Source: Sphaerosporella brunnea (Eukaryota; Ascomycota; Pezizomycetes; Pezizales; Pyronemataceae). Taken from it: a stretch of DNA of 29,609 nt. The notes beneath the pieces were generated by a model. It worked only from the letters and a program-made list of their open reading frames with translations, had not been told where the DNA came from and did no database searches. The stretch lies in contig VXIS01000453.1 in the NCBI GenBank assembly GCA_008704415.1, forward strand, positions 1-29,609. Reading direction: 5' to 3'. A program made the position numbers and the translations under genes. Positions 10,704 through 20,676 of the stretch are shown here, piece by piece (the first letter of the stretch is position 1; every line of letters begins with the position of its first letter).

Positions 10704-12683
10704 GTTGGAGTGGTGAGGCGGTGAGCGTGTGGGAGATTGGGTTTTTTGGTTTGGGGGGGGGGGGGGGGGATATGTATGTGTGTATGTGTGTATGTGTGTA
10801 TGTATGTATGATGTATGTATGTATGGATGTATGTATGTGTGTGTGTGTGTGTGTGTATGAAGCTGCGCTGATGAGTACACTATGGCGGTAACGGGATGCA
10901 GACGGCCGGCTGGGACGATCGATGGTGCGTCTCGGGGACTCCTTGCGACGAATAGACAAGACAAAGGCCTGAATATATGTAGTGCGTCTTATCGGGTGGG
11001 GAAGGGGGGGGGGGGGTGGATGGGTGGGCGGCCGAGTTGGTGATGGTGGTACACAAGGGCCGGGGAGGGCAGATGATGCAAATATGCAAGGTTGTCCCTG
11101 AGCCAGCCGAAACGAGGGCGACAGAACTGAAAGCTTCGACCTGGAGCCGCGGCGGGGTCTGGGGCGAGATGAGATGATCCCGAACCCGGCGAGAAAAAAG
11201 AAAGAAAAAAGTGTTTACGGGGAATATGGCGCTGCGGTTTTGCGCGCGAGCGATGAGTTGGGTGGGTTGCGTGACGGTCACTTCAGCAGGCCACCAGAAG
11301 AAGTTGGTCCTCACCGCCTCTTCTGCTATATGAAATAAATGCGTGCGATTTGACGGGGGGCAGGGAGTTCTTTTTTCCGTTAGGGATGCAGCTGGGGCGG
11401 GGCGAGGGAAACCGTCGGGTTTTATTTAACGTGGACCGGGAAGCCAGCGTCATTGCCATCATGGGTCCATGATGGGTGACGTCGCGCTGCAGTCGCAACC
11501 CTGCGTGCGCCCTCAGCCAACTGTTGCATCGAGAGAAGCATGTCGCACCAGGGCTCTGAGCGGCGAGACAGAACCGATGCGGTTGGTTGCTTTTTCGGAC
11601 TGAGATGCGGCGGTGCGTGCGTGAGGTAAGCCACAGCGATCGAGGCCTGGTGAAGCGCTGCGTCGATGCATGCCTGCCGTCGGCCCCCCGAAATGCAACT
11701 GGTGTACTCCTGGGACATACTGCCTTTCGGCTTTGGCGCAGACGTGACGAGGGTTTTCCCAGGCCCCCTCTTTGCGTGGCTGGATGGATGAGCAGTAGTT
11801 GCGCGAAATGAGTTGCAGTCCTGATCGTGGATTTCGTGGCTTTCGAAGCCAGACGACCAACGGCTCGGCTCCACGGCCGGGACGCATCGCGGAACCTGCC
11901 GCCTCGGCCTGCGCCCGATGCCGGCCTCGAATGAGATCGAGAGAAGGAGAAGAGAGTCCCGGCCCGCCGGTCTTTCGGACATATCTGTTAGTCTGACTGT
12001 ACACCGAAAAGGGAAGATCAGACGAAAAAAAATAAAATAAACAAGAGCGACGTCCGCAGCTCGAGGTGAAGTGATACGAAATACGGAGACGTCAGAAGGA
12101 ACAAGCCGCATTATCGATCGACAACGTTAGCTGTCCCGAGTAAACTCCGAAACCCCGTTTACACACGACGGCCCCACTTTACCACTTTACCGTGCCGTTG
12201 GAAGACGCAGACAGCCGCCGCTCTCGTGTTGGGTTATTCTGAGTTGCGTGCGGCGCAGAGATCTGACAGAGTCAACCCGGGTCAGGCCACCGCGATAAAC
12301 GAGCTGGCTGCATCGCTCGATGAGCGCTGTCCGCTAAACTCCCATCTGACTGTAGCCGCGTGGAAAAGCGTCTCACAGACTCTCACCCGCTCAGATCCGG
12401 GGGAGTGGTGCCGACGCAACATGCACGCGCATAGCCATCCTTCATTGGATATCGTTCATTGTCGGATGCCTTCGCTTTGTCGAGAAGCATCATCATGAAT
12501 GATGGCATAGGTAGGACGAGTGCCGTCAGAAGGAAAAAGAAAACTTTGAAATCCTTCCAATTGACTTTCTTCGATGCTGACGCCGGCTTTGAAGGAATGC
12601 CAATCGCGGCTGATATCTAGATTCGAATGGCAGCGGCTGCAGGCAGAAAAATGACGCTCACCTGGTAAACCTGGTAAGCCAAC

Positions 12684-12700
<17 letters not shown>
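10704..12700. other. Promoter flank of the zinc-cluster gene and intergenic region
   Basis: This begins with G17 and TATG/TGTG repeats (listed separately), then a G13 tract near 11006-11018. Two overlapping long minus-strand frames (11422-12111 and 11513-12004) are GC-rich and lack domains, starts in good context or splice partners, so I do not call them genes. No RNA gene is seen. Confidence 0.5.
10753..10858. repeat. G17 tract followed by TATG/TGTG microsatellite
   Basis: Seventeen G residues at 10753-10769 are followed by about 90 bp of alternating TATG and TGTG units. It starts about 50 bp upstream of the start codon of the minus-strand transcription factor gene, so it probably lies in its promoter or 5' leader. 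On the coding strand it reads as CATA/CACA then C17. Confidence 0.9.

Positions 12701-12714
<14 letters not shown>
12685..12714. repeat. T30 homopolymer tract
   Basis: Thirty consecutive T residues lie in an intergenic region. It could be the A-tail of a minus-strand retroposed sequence, but I see no recognisable retroelement body next to it. Confidence 0.85.
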
Positions 12715-14608
12715 CGAAACAAGATTTTTTCCGCAGTAGCTAGGGGGTTCGCTTACCAAGGTCGAAGTTGAACTCACTCTTTCCTACGTCAATGTAGGGC
12801 GACACCACTGGGGGCGCGCCAGGCGCGCCAGGCGCAACGACGCCAATGACAGGGACGGATAGCACGTGCTGTTTCGTGGATTACCCCTGCGTGAGTTTCT
12901 CTGTGTGCGCAGGGAAAAACCGAAAGTAGGGCATTCGATGCGCGGATGCCTCTCTCCTCCCGGAAATAATTTGAACCTATCGATTGGCATCGGAGATATA
13001 TTTCGTTCCGGCGAGAACCCTTTCCGATGCAGAACAAACAAATGATATGTCGCACGCTGATGATCCTGTCTTCATCCCCCGCACTCCTACCCCAGACGAG
13101 ATAACCGGTGCATTGTAGATAGTAGATAAATGCGAAACGTGGGAAACAAATTCGGAAGGACATTCCCGGTTGATCGTCGCTCGGATAAGCATCCCAATTA
13201 GGGCTTGGGGCTTCTCTACTATTTCCAACTTGCCGGCACCATTCTTATCAAACGTTTTTCATTCTAGATCTCGACGTCGACGTGCTCAATAGTTTATTCC
13301 GCAAAAAGCGGCTTTCCCTGGCGTTCCTTCTCATAGATGATCGTCAATAGATATCTGTCTACGTCAGCAGCACTGCAGTGCCCAATGCATTATGACCTCA
13401 ATATTATAGCTGTCTAGTTGGGTTGTGATGAAACTCTGGGGGATATTGCCTGCTCGCCTGCCTGACATCGCGCGGCAAGGTTATATCGATCACGTTGTGG
13501 CCATCAGACTTCGGCCATGGGCCCGATCCTTTTCTGGAAAGAATGCAAAAGCAAAAACGATAATAATCGTGTCAGGTGGGTGGCCGGTGTTCCAACAACA
13601 ACGACGACGAAGATATAGATACAATATTTATCAACCTGACACCGCCCCCCTCCCCCACATGCCGCGTCCACCACCTCCTCCCCCTCCACCAGTTTGCCAC
13701 CTGCTAACGGCTGGATGACCATCGATCGAGGAGTGAGACAACCTCATCTCAAGCTTAAGCCCGCGACGAGCCAACCAAATGTCAACCACCACCACACACA
13801 CCTTTTTCTTCTTTCCCCGCCATCTCCCATCTGCCGAGATATCAGCCCCCGAAACACGGATATGTACACCAACGGAGCTTCCCGGTATACATGCGTATAC
13901 TTGACACCTTCGAGAACAATTCCCCCCCCCCCCCCTCCCCCTTTTTTTTTTTTGTGAATCTAGGAGGCTAGAAGCGTTATGGTGAACACGTAATGATACG
14001 CCCGTTTACTTGCCGCTTGCTGCCGAGAGCTCTACAGCTCAGTTGTCAGCGCGACGATCTGTCCTCGCACCGCGACTCACTGCCTTGCAGTGTAACACAG
14101 ACAAGGAGGAGTATGTTGTGCAAGACACATGCTACATTGATTGAAATGAGATGCTACTACTAGTACCTACCTAGGTACATACGTTTATTCGCTCGAGGTT
14201 GCCCTGCATACTCTAGGATCTACAAATCTACAGGGGTTCGTTCCATGCAGCCACGTGGTGGTGGTGGTGGTGGTGGTGGTGGTGAATATCTATGTACGTA
14301 GATGCATACGGCAACAACACGCCAAAGGACCCTCATTCTCTATCATCAAAGCAGCGTGCTATCACCGTAGATACCTACACAAGTACCGTATCAATCTGGA
14401 CATAAGGCGGCCGCCTTGTACCAATGTCGGAGTTGTCATGGCGGGGGGGGTTAGGGCTCTCAAATATCATGTTGCGCCACGTCATCACAGTCCCTCCAGC
14501 TCCGACCCAAGAAAATGCTGCCGGCGATGCCCCTACTGAGCGAAAGGGAAGATGTTTGGGCGTTAGGAGCCGAGAAGGCGGCGCAGGAGGACGACTCAAC
14601 ATAGGCGG
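12715..14608. other. Intergenic region without supported genes
   Basis: Features seen are a tandem GGCGCGCCA-type repeat near 12813-12836, a C14/T11 tract at 13922-13953, a perfect GTG tract at 14255-14284, and ACCTACCTAGGTAC-like short palindromes near 14165-14180. Short frames are present on both strands, but none has a recognisable domain or splice structure. Confidence 0.5.
14255..14284. repeat. (GTG)10 trinucleotide repeat
   Basis: About ten uninterrupted GTG units. It is simple sequence and the poly-Val/Gly frame across it is not a gene. Confidence 0.9.
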
Positions 14609-15153
14609 ATGATGACTCAACATAGGGGGAGGATGAACCCGAGACACCGGTGGAGCGTCACGCAAGAATCCCCGGTGCACAGAGGAGTACATCCGCCCAG
14701 GCACGAGCCGCTGACCACAACCGTCGAAGGCATGCATTTACCCACAAGCAATAGTCGATGTGGAGGACCCGGATTTTCCCCCGCTTGCCCCGCTACAAGA
14801 AATCGTCCCCTCGCAGGGATAGTGAATCCGCCCTGGGAAGAAGAAGCTGAAGCGGTGGGATCACTCCGGACGAGGGGTAGAGCGACCGAAGAAGCAAAAA
14901 GCCACCAACCGGGAGGATTTGTTTGGAGGCTTTGGAAGTTGCAGAAAAATGCTAGAGAGTGGGACACCGATGAGAATGCGCATTGGTGTGCTGGCGAAGC
15001 ATGGGAGAAACTGCATGCTGAGGGTTTAGAGACACAGGGATTGCTCTTTCTCCTGGTGGTTCGCAGGATGACCTGCTGCTATGCATCAAGGAGCTGGAGG
15101 ACATCGTTGTGGAGATAGGCGATTGCACAGGCACTAGCAGCGACGGGGATTAA
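14609..15153 (+). pseudogene. Possible broken or spliced ORF, unrecognised
   Basis: One frame (14609-15118) reads into a charged segment (EWDTDENAHWCAGEAWEKLH). A different frame downstream ends in an acidic helical tail (DDLLLCIKELEDIVVEIGDC) and stops at 15151-15153. Either a single frameshift separates them, or a 44-nt intron (GTTTAG to TTCGCAG, around 15024-15067) joins the tail to yet another upstream frame. I cannot decide which, and I recognise no family. The tail is the most protein-like part. It may be a decayed gene or a small intron-containing gene. Confidence 0.22.
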
Positions 15154-15752
15154 ATTGTAACCCAGCACCGGGGCTCAGCGTGGTAAGAGGCGAACCCCAA
15201 GTGAGGATAATGGGCCCACTTTGTTGCGCTTGCTGGAGGAGAGGGGGATCGTAGGTTCGGACGGATGACTACAGCCCGTATAGATACACTTCACTAATAT
15301 GTGCAAGGCTTGAATCTCAAAAAGTTTAAGGAAGCATATAATTGTACGATTTCGTTTACAGAAGCACGCGATACATAGTATGTACACGCGCTCTTCAATA
15401 ATTACAGTCTCTAGGGATTAACGTACACAACGCTCTCGCCCTCGGGATTTGCGGTATGCATGTACGGAGAAGTGAGATGAAATTTCCCGTACATATCCGA
15501 GGAATCTCGGTATCATGAGTTGTGATGTAGGTATTCGTATTCGGCAACCGCAGTTTCGGTATCAGTTAACTATCGGTTTCCCGTTTGTATAAAATGGAAC
15601 CGAAGTGTGGGAACGAATACCACCACGTTCATGTACTCAGAGTACTAGGGCGGTTACACAACTTTTGAATCTCACACCTTCCTCTTGCCACATACGTACC
15701 CCCCGCAACCAACGCAACCCAGCAAGTTGAAGCCACGGAATCTCCCGTCATC
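15154..15752. other. Intergenic flank of transposon relic
   Basis: No gene is seen. Short palindromes occur (for example ACTCAGAGT near 15632), as do words shared with the GGTAT/CCGATACC-rich repeats further right. The left boundary of the neighbouring transposase relic could not be fixed because no clear terminal inverted repeat was found. Confidence 0.45.
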
Positions 15753-16400
15753 ATGCAGCTCAAGGGAACAACCGCGAACGTGCTCCCCGCCCGAGGAGTT
15801 CGGCATCGAGGAACGGCGCGATTCAAGTTATCACGCTACGTGACCATGCGAGAATGGGGGGGGGGGTGGACCGAGATTGGGAAGAATCTGGATATAGATA
15901 GACGAACATGCCAGAAAATCTACCAGCGAGCGAAGCAGCGAGAAGGAAGTCCGCCGAACCGCAAGCGGCCTGGCCGCCCCACCGAAACCGAAAAGAAACG
16001 GTTAAATCGACTTCGTCACTCGCGATGCCCGAACCCTGCATCTCACGTGGGAAGCGATATGCATTGAAATGGGCTATACATGCACTCCGAGGACGTTTTA
16101 GCCTCGATGGGCTACCACAAACCGTGATGGAACCCCATCTGGTCCCGTTTTGGCAAGAGTGCTGCGAGGGGTATGGCTGGGTTAAGGTCGCTGAGGACGG
16201 CGCCCCCGGCCATAAAGGAGTTAAATGAGATGCATACTGTTGAGTGGCCTGCACAGAGTCCGGACCTCAATCTCATTGAGGATTGCTTTGGAGGCGTCTT
16301 TACAGGCTAATGGGAGAGCATCGCAGAAGAGCGGCTGGATGACTTGATAAAGAGCATGCCTACTCGTCTCCAAGCTGTAATAGGCGCGGGACGCCATGCT
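15753..16400 (+). pseudogene. Eroded Tc1/mariner-type transposase (copy 1)
   Basis: The first frame (15753-16067) has a helix-turn-helix-like segment (GWTEIGKNLDIDRRTCQKIYQRAKQ) followed by RPGRPTETEKKRL, a GRP-type linker seen in Tc1-like transposases. After stops and an apparent internal deletion, a second frame from 16127 reads MEPHLVPFWQ and then EDGAPGHK, which holds the second catalytic Asp. A third, shifted frame gives WPAQSPDLNLIED, the hallmark of the third catalytic acidic residue. The C-terminal end (LIKSMPTRLQAVIGAG) matches the other copy at 18.7-19.9 kb. The central part with the first catalytic Asp is missing. Frameshifts, stops and the deletion mean it cannot make active enzyme. 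A G10 run at 15857-15866 may itself cause a frameshift. Confidence 0.8.
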
Positions 16401-17100
16401 AGGACTTTTTGCCCTCATACAAAATGTGTCACTGAATCTCACTCGATATTGCCATTTTCGGTATTTTCGGGGTTGGAAAAAGAAAGATACGCGTCGAAGT
16501 CTATGGTTTCTGCGTTAAAGCCACAGCGCCACGTCTCCCCATTTCAGGAAGTGCGCCCGACTTAACTTAACGCCCCTCGAGTACATTACAGGCTGATGTG
16601 TTTTTTGTTGGTTCGAACAGCGATCGCTGGGTTAGGGTTGGAAAAACCACAGGGGTTCTGAATCAGCGGTGGAATCTGTGTGCATATCTGCATGTTTCAT
16701 TCCAGACTGCCGACCAGAGACACGGCGGGCCCGAGAACCCGAGCCCTCCGAAGTGGACAGCATCCAACCCGCATTTTGCCTTTTCCCAAGGCCAAGTGTC
16801 AGCCGGTGGCGGCTCCAGAAACCAGTGAAAGTTTCGAGTTCCCCCCCACCGATAGCCGGTTCTTCTGACGATCTAGATCTACCAGAGCGGGGTTTTGTGT
16901 TGAAGGCAGGTGGTCTTGCCATGGGTCTGAAGCGTGCTGGATATTGATATCGATGATCAATGGCGGTGGTGTTCGGGGGAATTTGGAGAAAAGTCTCGGG
17001 CCGAAGGTCGGCCGCGTCGATACACCGTACACGGCCAGGATATTTGTTCGGCAGGACAGAACACATAGCTTATTGAGCAAAGTGCAGAGATGCCAACCGA
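16401..17100. other. Intergenic sequence between transposon relics
   Basis: This includes the right flank of copy 1; GTGCGCCCGACTT near 16550 resembles GTGCCCGACTT on the right flank of copy 2 near 19926. No supported gene is seen. Overlapping frames on both strands around 16630-17060 lack domains. Confidence 0.45.
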
Positions 17101-17102
17101 TT

Positions 17103-17330
17103 TAGGGCTGTTTGGATATATGAACATAACGGCCGTTTTCCCAGGCTTGGCGATATAAATAAAGTACCGAGTTCCCCGTTTGGATGGGGTCGGTTCGAAG
17201 AAGTGTTCAGATATCAACCGAACTAGCATACACGAGGCTCCGGGAGCGAAAACTGGAATTGATCTCAAGGGATCAGTTTTCGTTCCCATTTCCTCCAGCA
17301 TTTTATTATTTGCGTACACTAGCCAAACAC
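17103..17330 (+). mobile_element. Diverged relative of the 602-bp Tourist-like element (left part)
   Basis: It begins TTA-GGGCTGTTTGGATA and shares ordered blocks with 17784-18000: an AACGGC..TTTTCCCA block, a TACCGAG block, a CCGTTTGG block, and GAGGCTC..GCGAAAA followed by a small hairpin ending in TCAGTTT. This marks it as the left part of another copy of the same repeat family. The right end could not be found, so the element is truncated or rearranged. Confidence 0.5.
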
Positions 17331-17783
17331 TCTCTCAGCTATACCGAAGTTGAAAAAAACTGAGCTCTGTAAAAAAATGATACCGGGACTGATACGGAAA
17401 CGGCGGCTGCCGCGATGCGATGCCACAGAGACGCATGACTATCAAGGTTCTGCACCTCCCGTGCGTGGGTATTTTTAGTGTGCAGTTGCAACCCCTCTCA
17501 AAAAAGAGAGAGAGGGTTTGCTCCGTCGGGCGTTCGTTGGAAAGGTTTGACCGGGAGCAGCCAATCAGCTCATTTTGTTTACACCTTGAACGCATGCACG
17601 AACGCCTTTTGCGTCGTTGCACGTAATGGCATGAAGCAAAGACGGTTGCATTGCACTTCGCCTCCAAAAAAGGTTTAGCGCTGCTGTTACCGTGGCAACC
17701 TACGCACGCAGTACTAGGGTGCCGCATAAACTCAGAAACTCACGGCGCGAATAGAACAGTAGAAAACTGTCAGAAATTGGTAA

Positions 17784-18385
17784 GGGCCTGTTTGGATAGC
17801 TTGGTACTTTAGCGAAACGGCGGTATTTCCCAACTTCAGAGCAGAAATACCGAGATGCCGTTTGGGTGACCTCGGTATCCAACTTCAAAGATCAGAACGG
17901 AACCGGAACCGTGAGGCTCTGGACGCGAAAATTTATACTGACCTCCAGAGGTCAGTTTCTCTCCGTATGGGCATCCATTTTCGCGTAGCCACACAATCTT
18001 TCGCGTATCCATAAATTATTCCCCGCTACCTACCGTCCATTATCTCCCTGCACCAACTCCAACGGTCAAAATTATTCACCATGAAACGCAACTACCAGTC
18101 CATCAGAAGCTCAACCTCCGAGTTTGAGTTTGTGAAAACTCACAACAATAAATGGTTGTGTTTGAGGGCAGGTATTCGGCGGCAGAGCGTCAGAGCATCA
18201 GGCTGTGTCGTTGGAATATGATGTCACTATGGTGGTACACGTCGATGACTTAGGTTCATCCAAACGTTCTCCCATCGGTGTCAGTAGCAGTTCGAGTTGC
18301 AACTACCGAGCTCGGTGTATCGAAAATTAGCTACCGATACCGATGTTAGAACGATACCGATACCGAGGCCTATCCAAACAGGCCC
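17784..18385. mobile_element. Non-autonomous PIF/Harbinger (Tourist-like) element, 602 bp
   Basis: The ends are inverted repeats: GGGCCTGTTTGGATAGC on the left and GCCTATCCAAACAGGCCC on the right, close to the GGGCCTGTTTGG termini known from Tourist/Harbinger MITEs. They are flanked by a direct TAA duplication (17781-17783 and 18386-18388), and a 3-bp TWA duplication is typical of that superfamily. The inside has no transposase, small hairpins near 17940-17960, and CCGATACC repeats near the right end. It inserted close to a Tc1-type relic. The superfamily assignment rests on the ends and target site only. Confidence 0.72.
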
Positions 18386-18695
18386 TAAATGCACACCGGG
18401 AGCCGAGCGAAATTTACCACTACACGGCGTTTTTGGAGAGAGGACGTTGTTTGGGTGCCGTGGGCCCTGCACACCAGTTTCACAAATCCGCGAATCTGGT
18501 ATTACATTTTATTCATACCTCACACGTTTTTCCACTGTTCTATTTGCGCCGTCAAGTCTCTTGTTTCTGAGTTTATGCGGTACATGGGTAAGTTGGGTAG
18601 GTATTGTGGGTTTCCAGCCACATTCACCACACAATGGCGAGCTGGCATTGTTGTCTTTGCGTACATCCAACACAATACACAACAACCGTAAAACA

Positions 18696-19899
18696 ATCAC
18701 GAAGTCGAAGGGCACCTGCAAAGAGCCAGCACGAGGCAAGCACCACTTAGGAACGACTCGAGATGAGAGAATACAAATAATCACTTTGCGTGAGCACGTT
18801 GATATGGGGTGGGCAGAAATAAGCCGTGGGTTAAACATTGACCGACATTCCTGAAGGTAAACATACCTATCTCAGTCAAAACAAAGCTAAATGAGACGCT
18901 TCCACATCTATTAGTGTGCCAAAGCGAACAGAACCCTATCAAATTGAACCCTAACTGGCAGCCCCAATATTTGATGACAAATAAAAGCGTAAATTGGTTG
19001 CTTTTGTGGCCCGCGACGCGCGAACTCGACGGCTTACCTGAGAAGCGATTGTGGCTGCGATGGGCTACGCCTGTTTAGAGAAACCTGTTGAAAGGGTCAT
19101 GGCCGAAATGGGTTATCACAAACAGGTCCTCAGAAAAAAGTTCAACATTCGTCCTGCAAATCAACTCAAACGTGTTGAGTGGAGTCAAGCACACCTTCAT
19201 TGAATGTACAAGAAGTGGACGTGGGTGATTTGAACACGTGAGTTGATGTTTTCTTCCTCCGATTTTGGCTATAGATCATAGGTTATGCGTGGACAACACA
19301 AGCAGGATGACTTGGGGAGCCTTCTGTGGAAACCTAAAGTCCTCTCTTGTTTGGATACCCGGCAAAGTGAAAGTTAACTCTCAGCTTTACGTGGAGCAAG
19401 CGATGGAGCCACATCTGGTTCCCTTTTGGCATCGCTGCTGTGGAGACTATGAGTGGACAAAAGATGTTGAAGACGGGGTACCAAGGCACAAGGTTCAGGC
19501 CAAGGATTATTGGGCTCTCAACAAGATAGATGTCATTCAGTGGTCAGCACAATCTCCCAACTTGGACCCAATTGTTTGTGGGCGGATATTGAGACTGAGC
19601 TATTTGGCAGAGTGAGCGATGTAGAGGACTTGCAGATATGTGTTATGACAGTATGGGATGTGATCGCCAAAGGACGACTAGATAGCTTAATGAGGAGCAG
19701 TGTTCTCAACAGCCAGCCCGCCCGGCCGGCTGCGTTGGGCGGATGCAAAAAGCCCGCCGGGCTGGCTGCTTAAAGCAGCCGGCCCAGCCCGCCCGGCTGT
19801 TTGGGCTGGCTACTGAGAACACTGATTAGGAGCATGTCTGAACGTTTGCAGGAAGTTATTAATGCTGGCGGCAATGCAATACCATATGAGAGTAGATAG
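18696..19899 (+). pseudogene. Eroded Tc1/mariner-type transposase (copy 2), interrupted by a MITE
   Basis: The N-terminal remnant (about 18740-18854) encodes MGWAEISRGLNIDRHS, parallel to the helix-turn-helix part of copy 1, before a stop. The middle is scrambled by stops. From 19307 the frame gives MTWGAFCGNL, VWIPGKVKV, MEPHLVPFWH, VEDGVPRHK (second catalytic Asp) and WSAQSPNLDPI. A frameshift then removes the expected third acidic position. After another shift the C-terminus runs to LDSLMRS, where a 127-bp insertion (19698-19824) splits the frame, and continues after it to the stop at 19897-19899. It is the same family as copy 1 but diverged. The first catalytic Asp motif is not recognisable. 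The copy is inactive. Confidence 0.82.
19690..19832. mobile_element. hAT-type MITE (127 bp) with 8-bp target duplication
   Basis: The element is 19698-19824. Its ends are CAGTGTTCTCA and TGAGAACACTG, and the inverted repeat extends about 21 bp with two mismatches (through AGCCAGCCC). The direct 8-bp repeats at 19690-19697 (ATGAGGAG) and 19825-19832 (ATTAGGAG) differ at one base. CAGNG termini with 8-bp duplications are the hAT signature. Removing the insert with one duplication rejoins the transposase frame of copy 2. The interior is GC-rich and made of AGCCAGCCC/GGGCTGGCT-like subterminal words, with no coding capacity. Confidence 0.82.
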
Positions 19900-20555
19900 A
19901 AACATTACAGTAGACAGAAAACAAGGTGCCCGACTTTTGTTCCTCAGACTTAGGGGTCAGCTCGGAATACTTTATCCTTAAAATCTCAGGGAAAACTAGC
20001 TTGAGAGTATCTGCAGCGCTGTTGTTTGCAGGTTTTTTTCTTTTCTCTCATTTTTATTTCAAGTTGGCATCAGCGCCGGCGCTAGGATTTTTGTTTTTCT
20101 CGTGGGATGGCTTCCGGAACCTTAGCAGAGGTTGATGAATACTATCCCCGCCCCTCCCCCGCAAAAATGCATGGTGATCATACTTAATTACCACACTTTC
20201 TATAAACTTAAAATATATCAGTAAATTGAAGATAATTGATTTAGGCCGCCTTTGGTGTTAGTCACGGTACCAATCGAGGAGAGCACACGTACACGAATAC
20301 GTAGCTACCACAGCAATGCACATTCCATCACTCGACACAAACACCAGTGATAGATCCGCCGCCTAAATTAGAAGTCGAAATCCTCGTTTCCCGTTTCTAG
20401 CTCCGCTCCCCAGCTCCGGCTTCCGGAACTACGTTAACGATCAACCAGCACAGTCCAAGGAAACGAAGACTGTGTGTGACATCAACATGATGACATCACA
20501 TCCACCGGCAAACCAGCAACCAAAAAAAAAAAAAAAACATTGAGGCCGCTGCACC
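19900..20555. other. Intergenic region and upstream promoter of the LEA-like gene
   Basis: No gene is seen. AGGGG/CCCCT words, the core of fungal stress-response elements, occur at 19951-19956 and 20151-20155; their use is only inferred from the stress-type product downstream. An A16 tract lies at 20522-20537. The open frame at 19926-20135 is short, hydrophobic and AT-rich with no family match. Confidence 0.45.
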
Positions 20556-20562
20556 TATAAAA
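20556..20562 (+). promoter_or_regulatory. TATA box of the LEA-like gene
   Basis: TATAAAA sits 115-121 bp upstream of the start codon on the coding strand and is followed by C- and CT-rich sequence. The position fits a fungal TATA promoter with a leader of some 70-90 nt that would include the CAC tract. Confidence 0.5.
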
Positions 20563-20610
20563 CAGCCCCCCAATTCCCCCCATACTACCGCCATCAAAAT
20601 CTTGCAAGAC

Positions 20611-20655
20611 TACCACCACCACCACCACCACCACCACCACCACCACCACCACCAC
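20611..20655. repeat. (CAC)14-15 tract in the 5' leader
   Basis: About fourteen uninterrupted CAC/ACC units are followed by CAA-rich sequence (AACAACAATAACAACA) up to the start codon of the LEA-like gene. Read through in frame it would add a poly-His extension, but the better start is the ATG after it. Confidence 0.92.
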
Positions 20656-20676
20656 AAAACAACAACAATAACAACA

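Noticed and set aside
10704..10964. N-terminal extension of the zinc-cluster protein with His-Thr and Tyr-Ile-His runs
   Set aside because: It is the translation of a TATG/TGTG microsatellite and C17 tract; the ATG at 10703 has good context.
11422..12111. 229-codon minus-strand frame, with a second overlapping 163-codon frame
   Set aside because: GC-rich DNA keeps several frames open here; no domain, splice site or preferred frame stands out.
20602..20676. Poly-His extension of the LEA-like protein
   Set aside because: It derives from the CAC tract and would bury the mitochondrial presequence; the ATG at 20677 is the better start.
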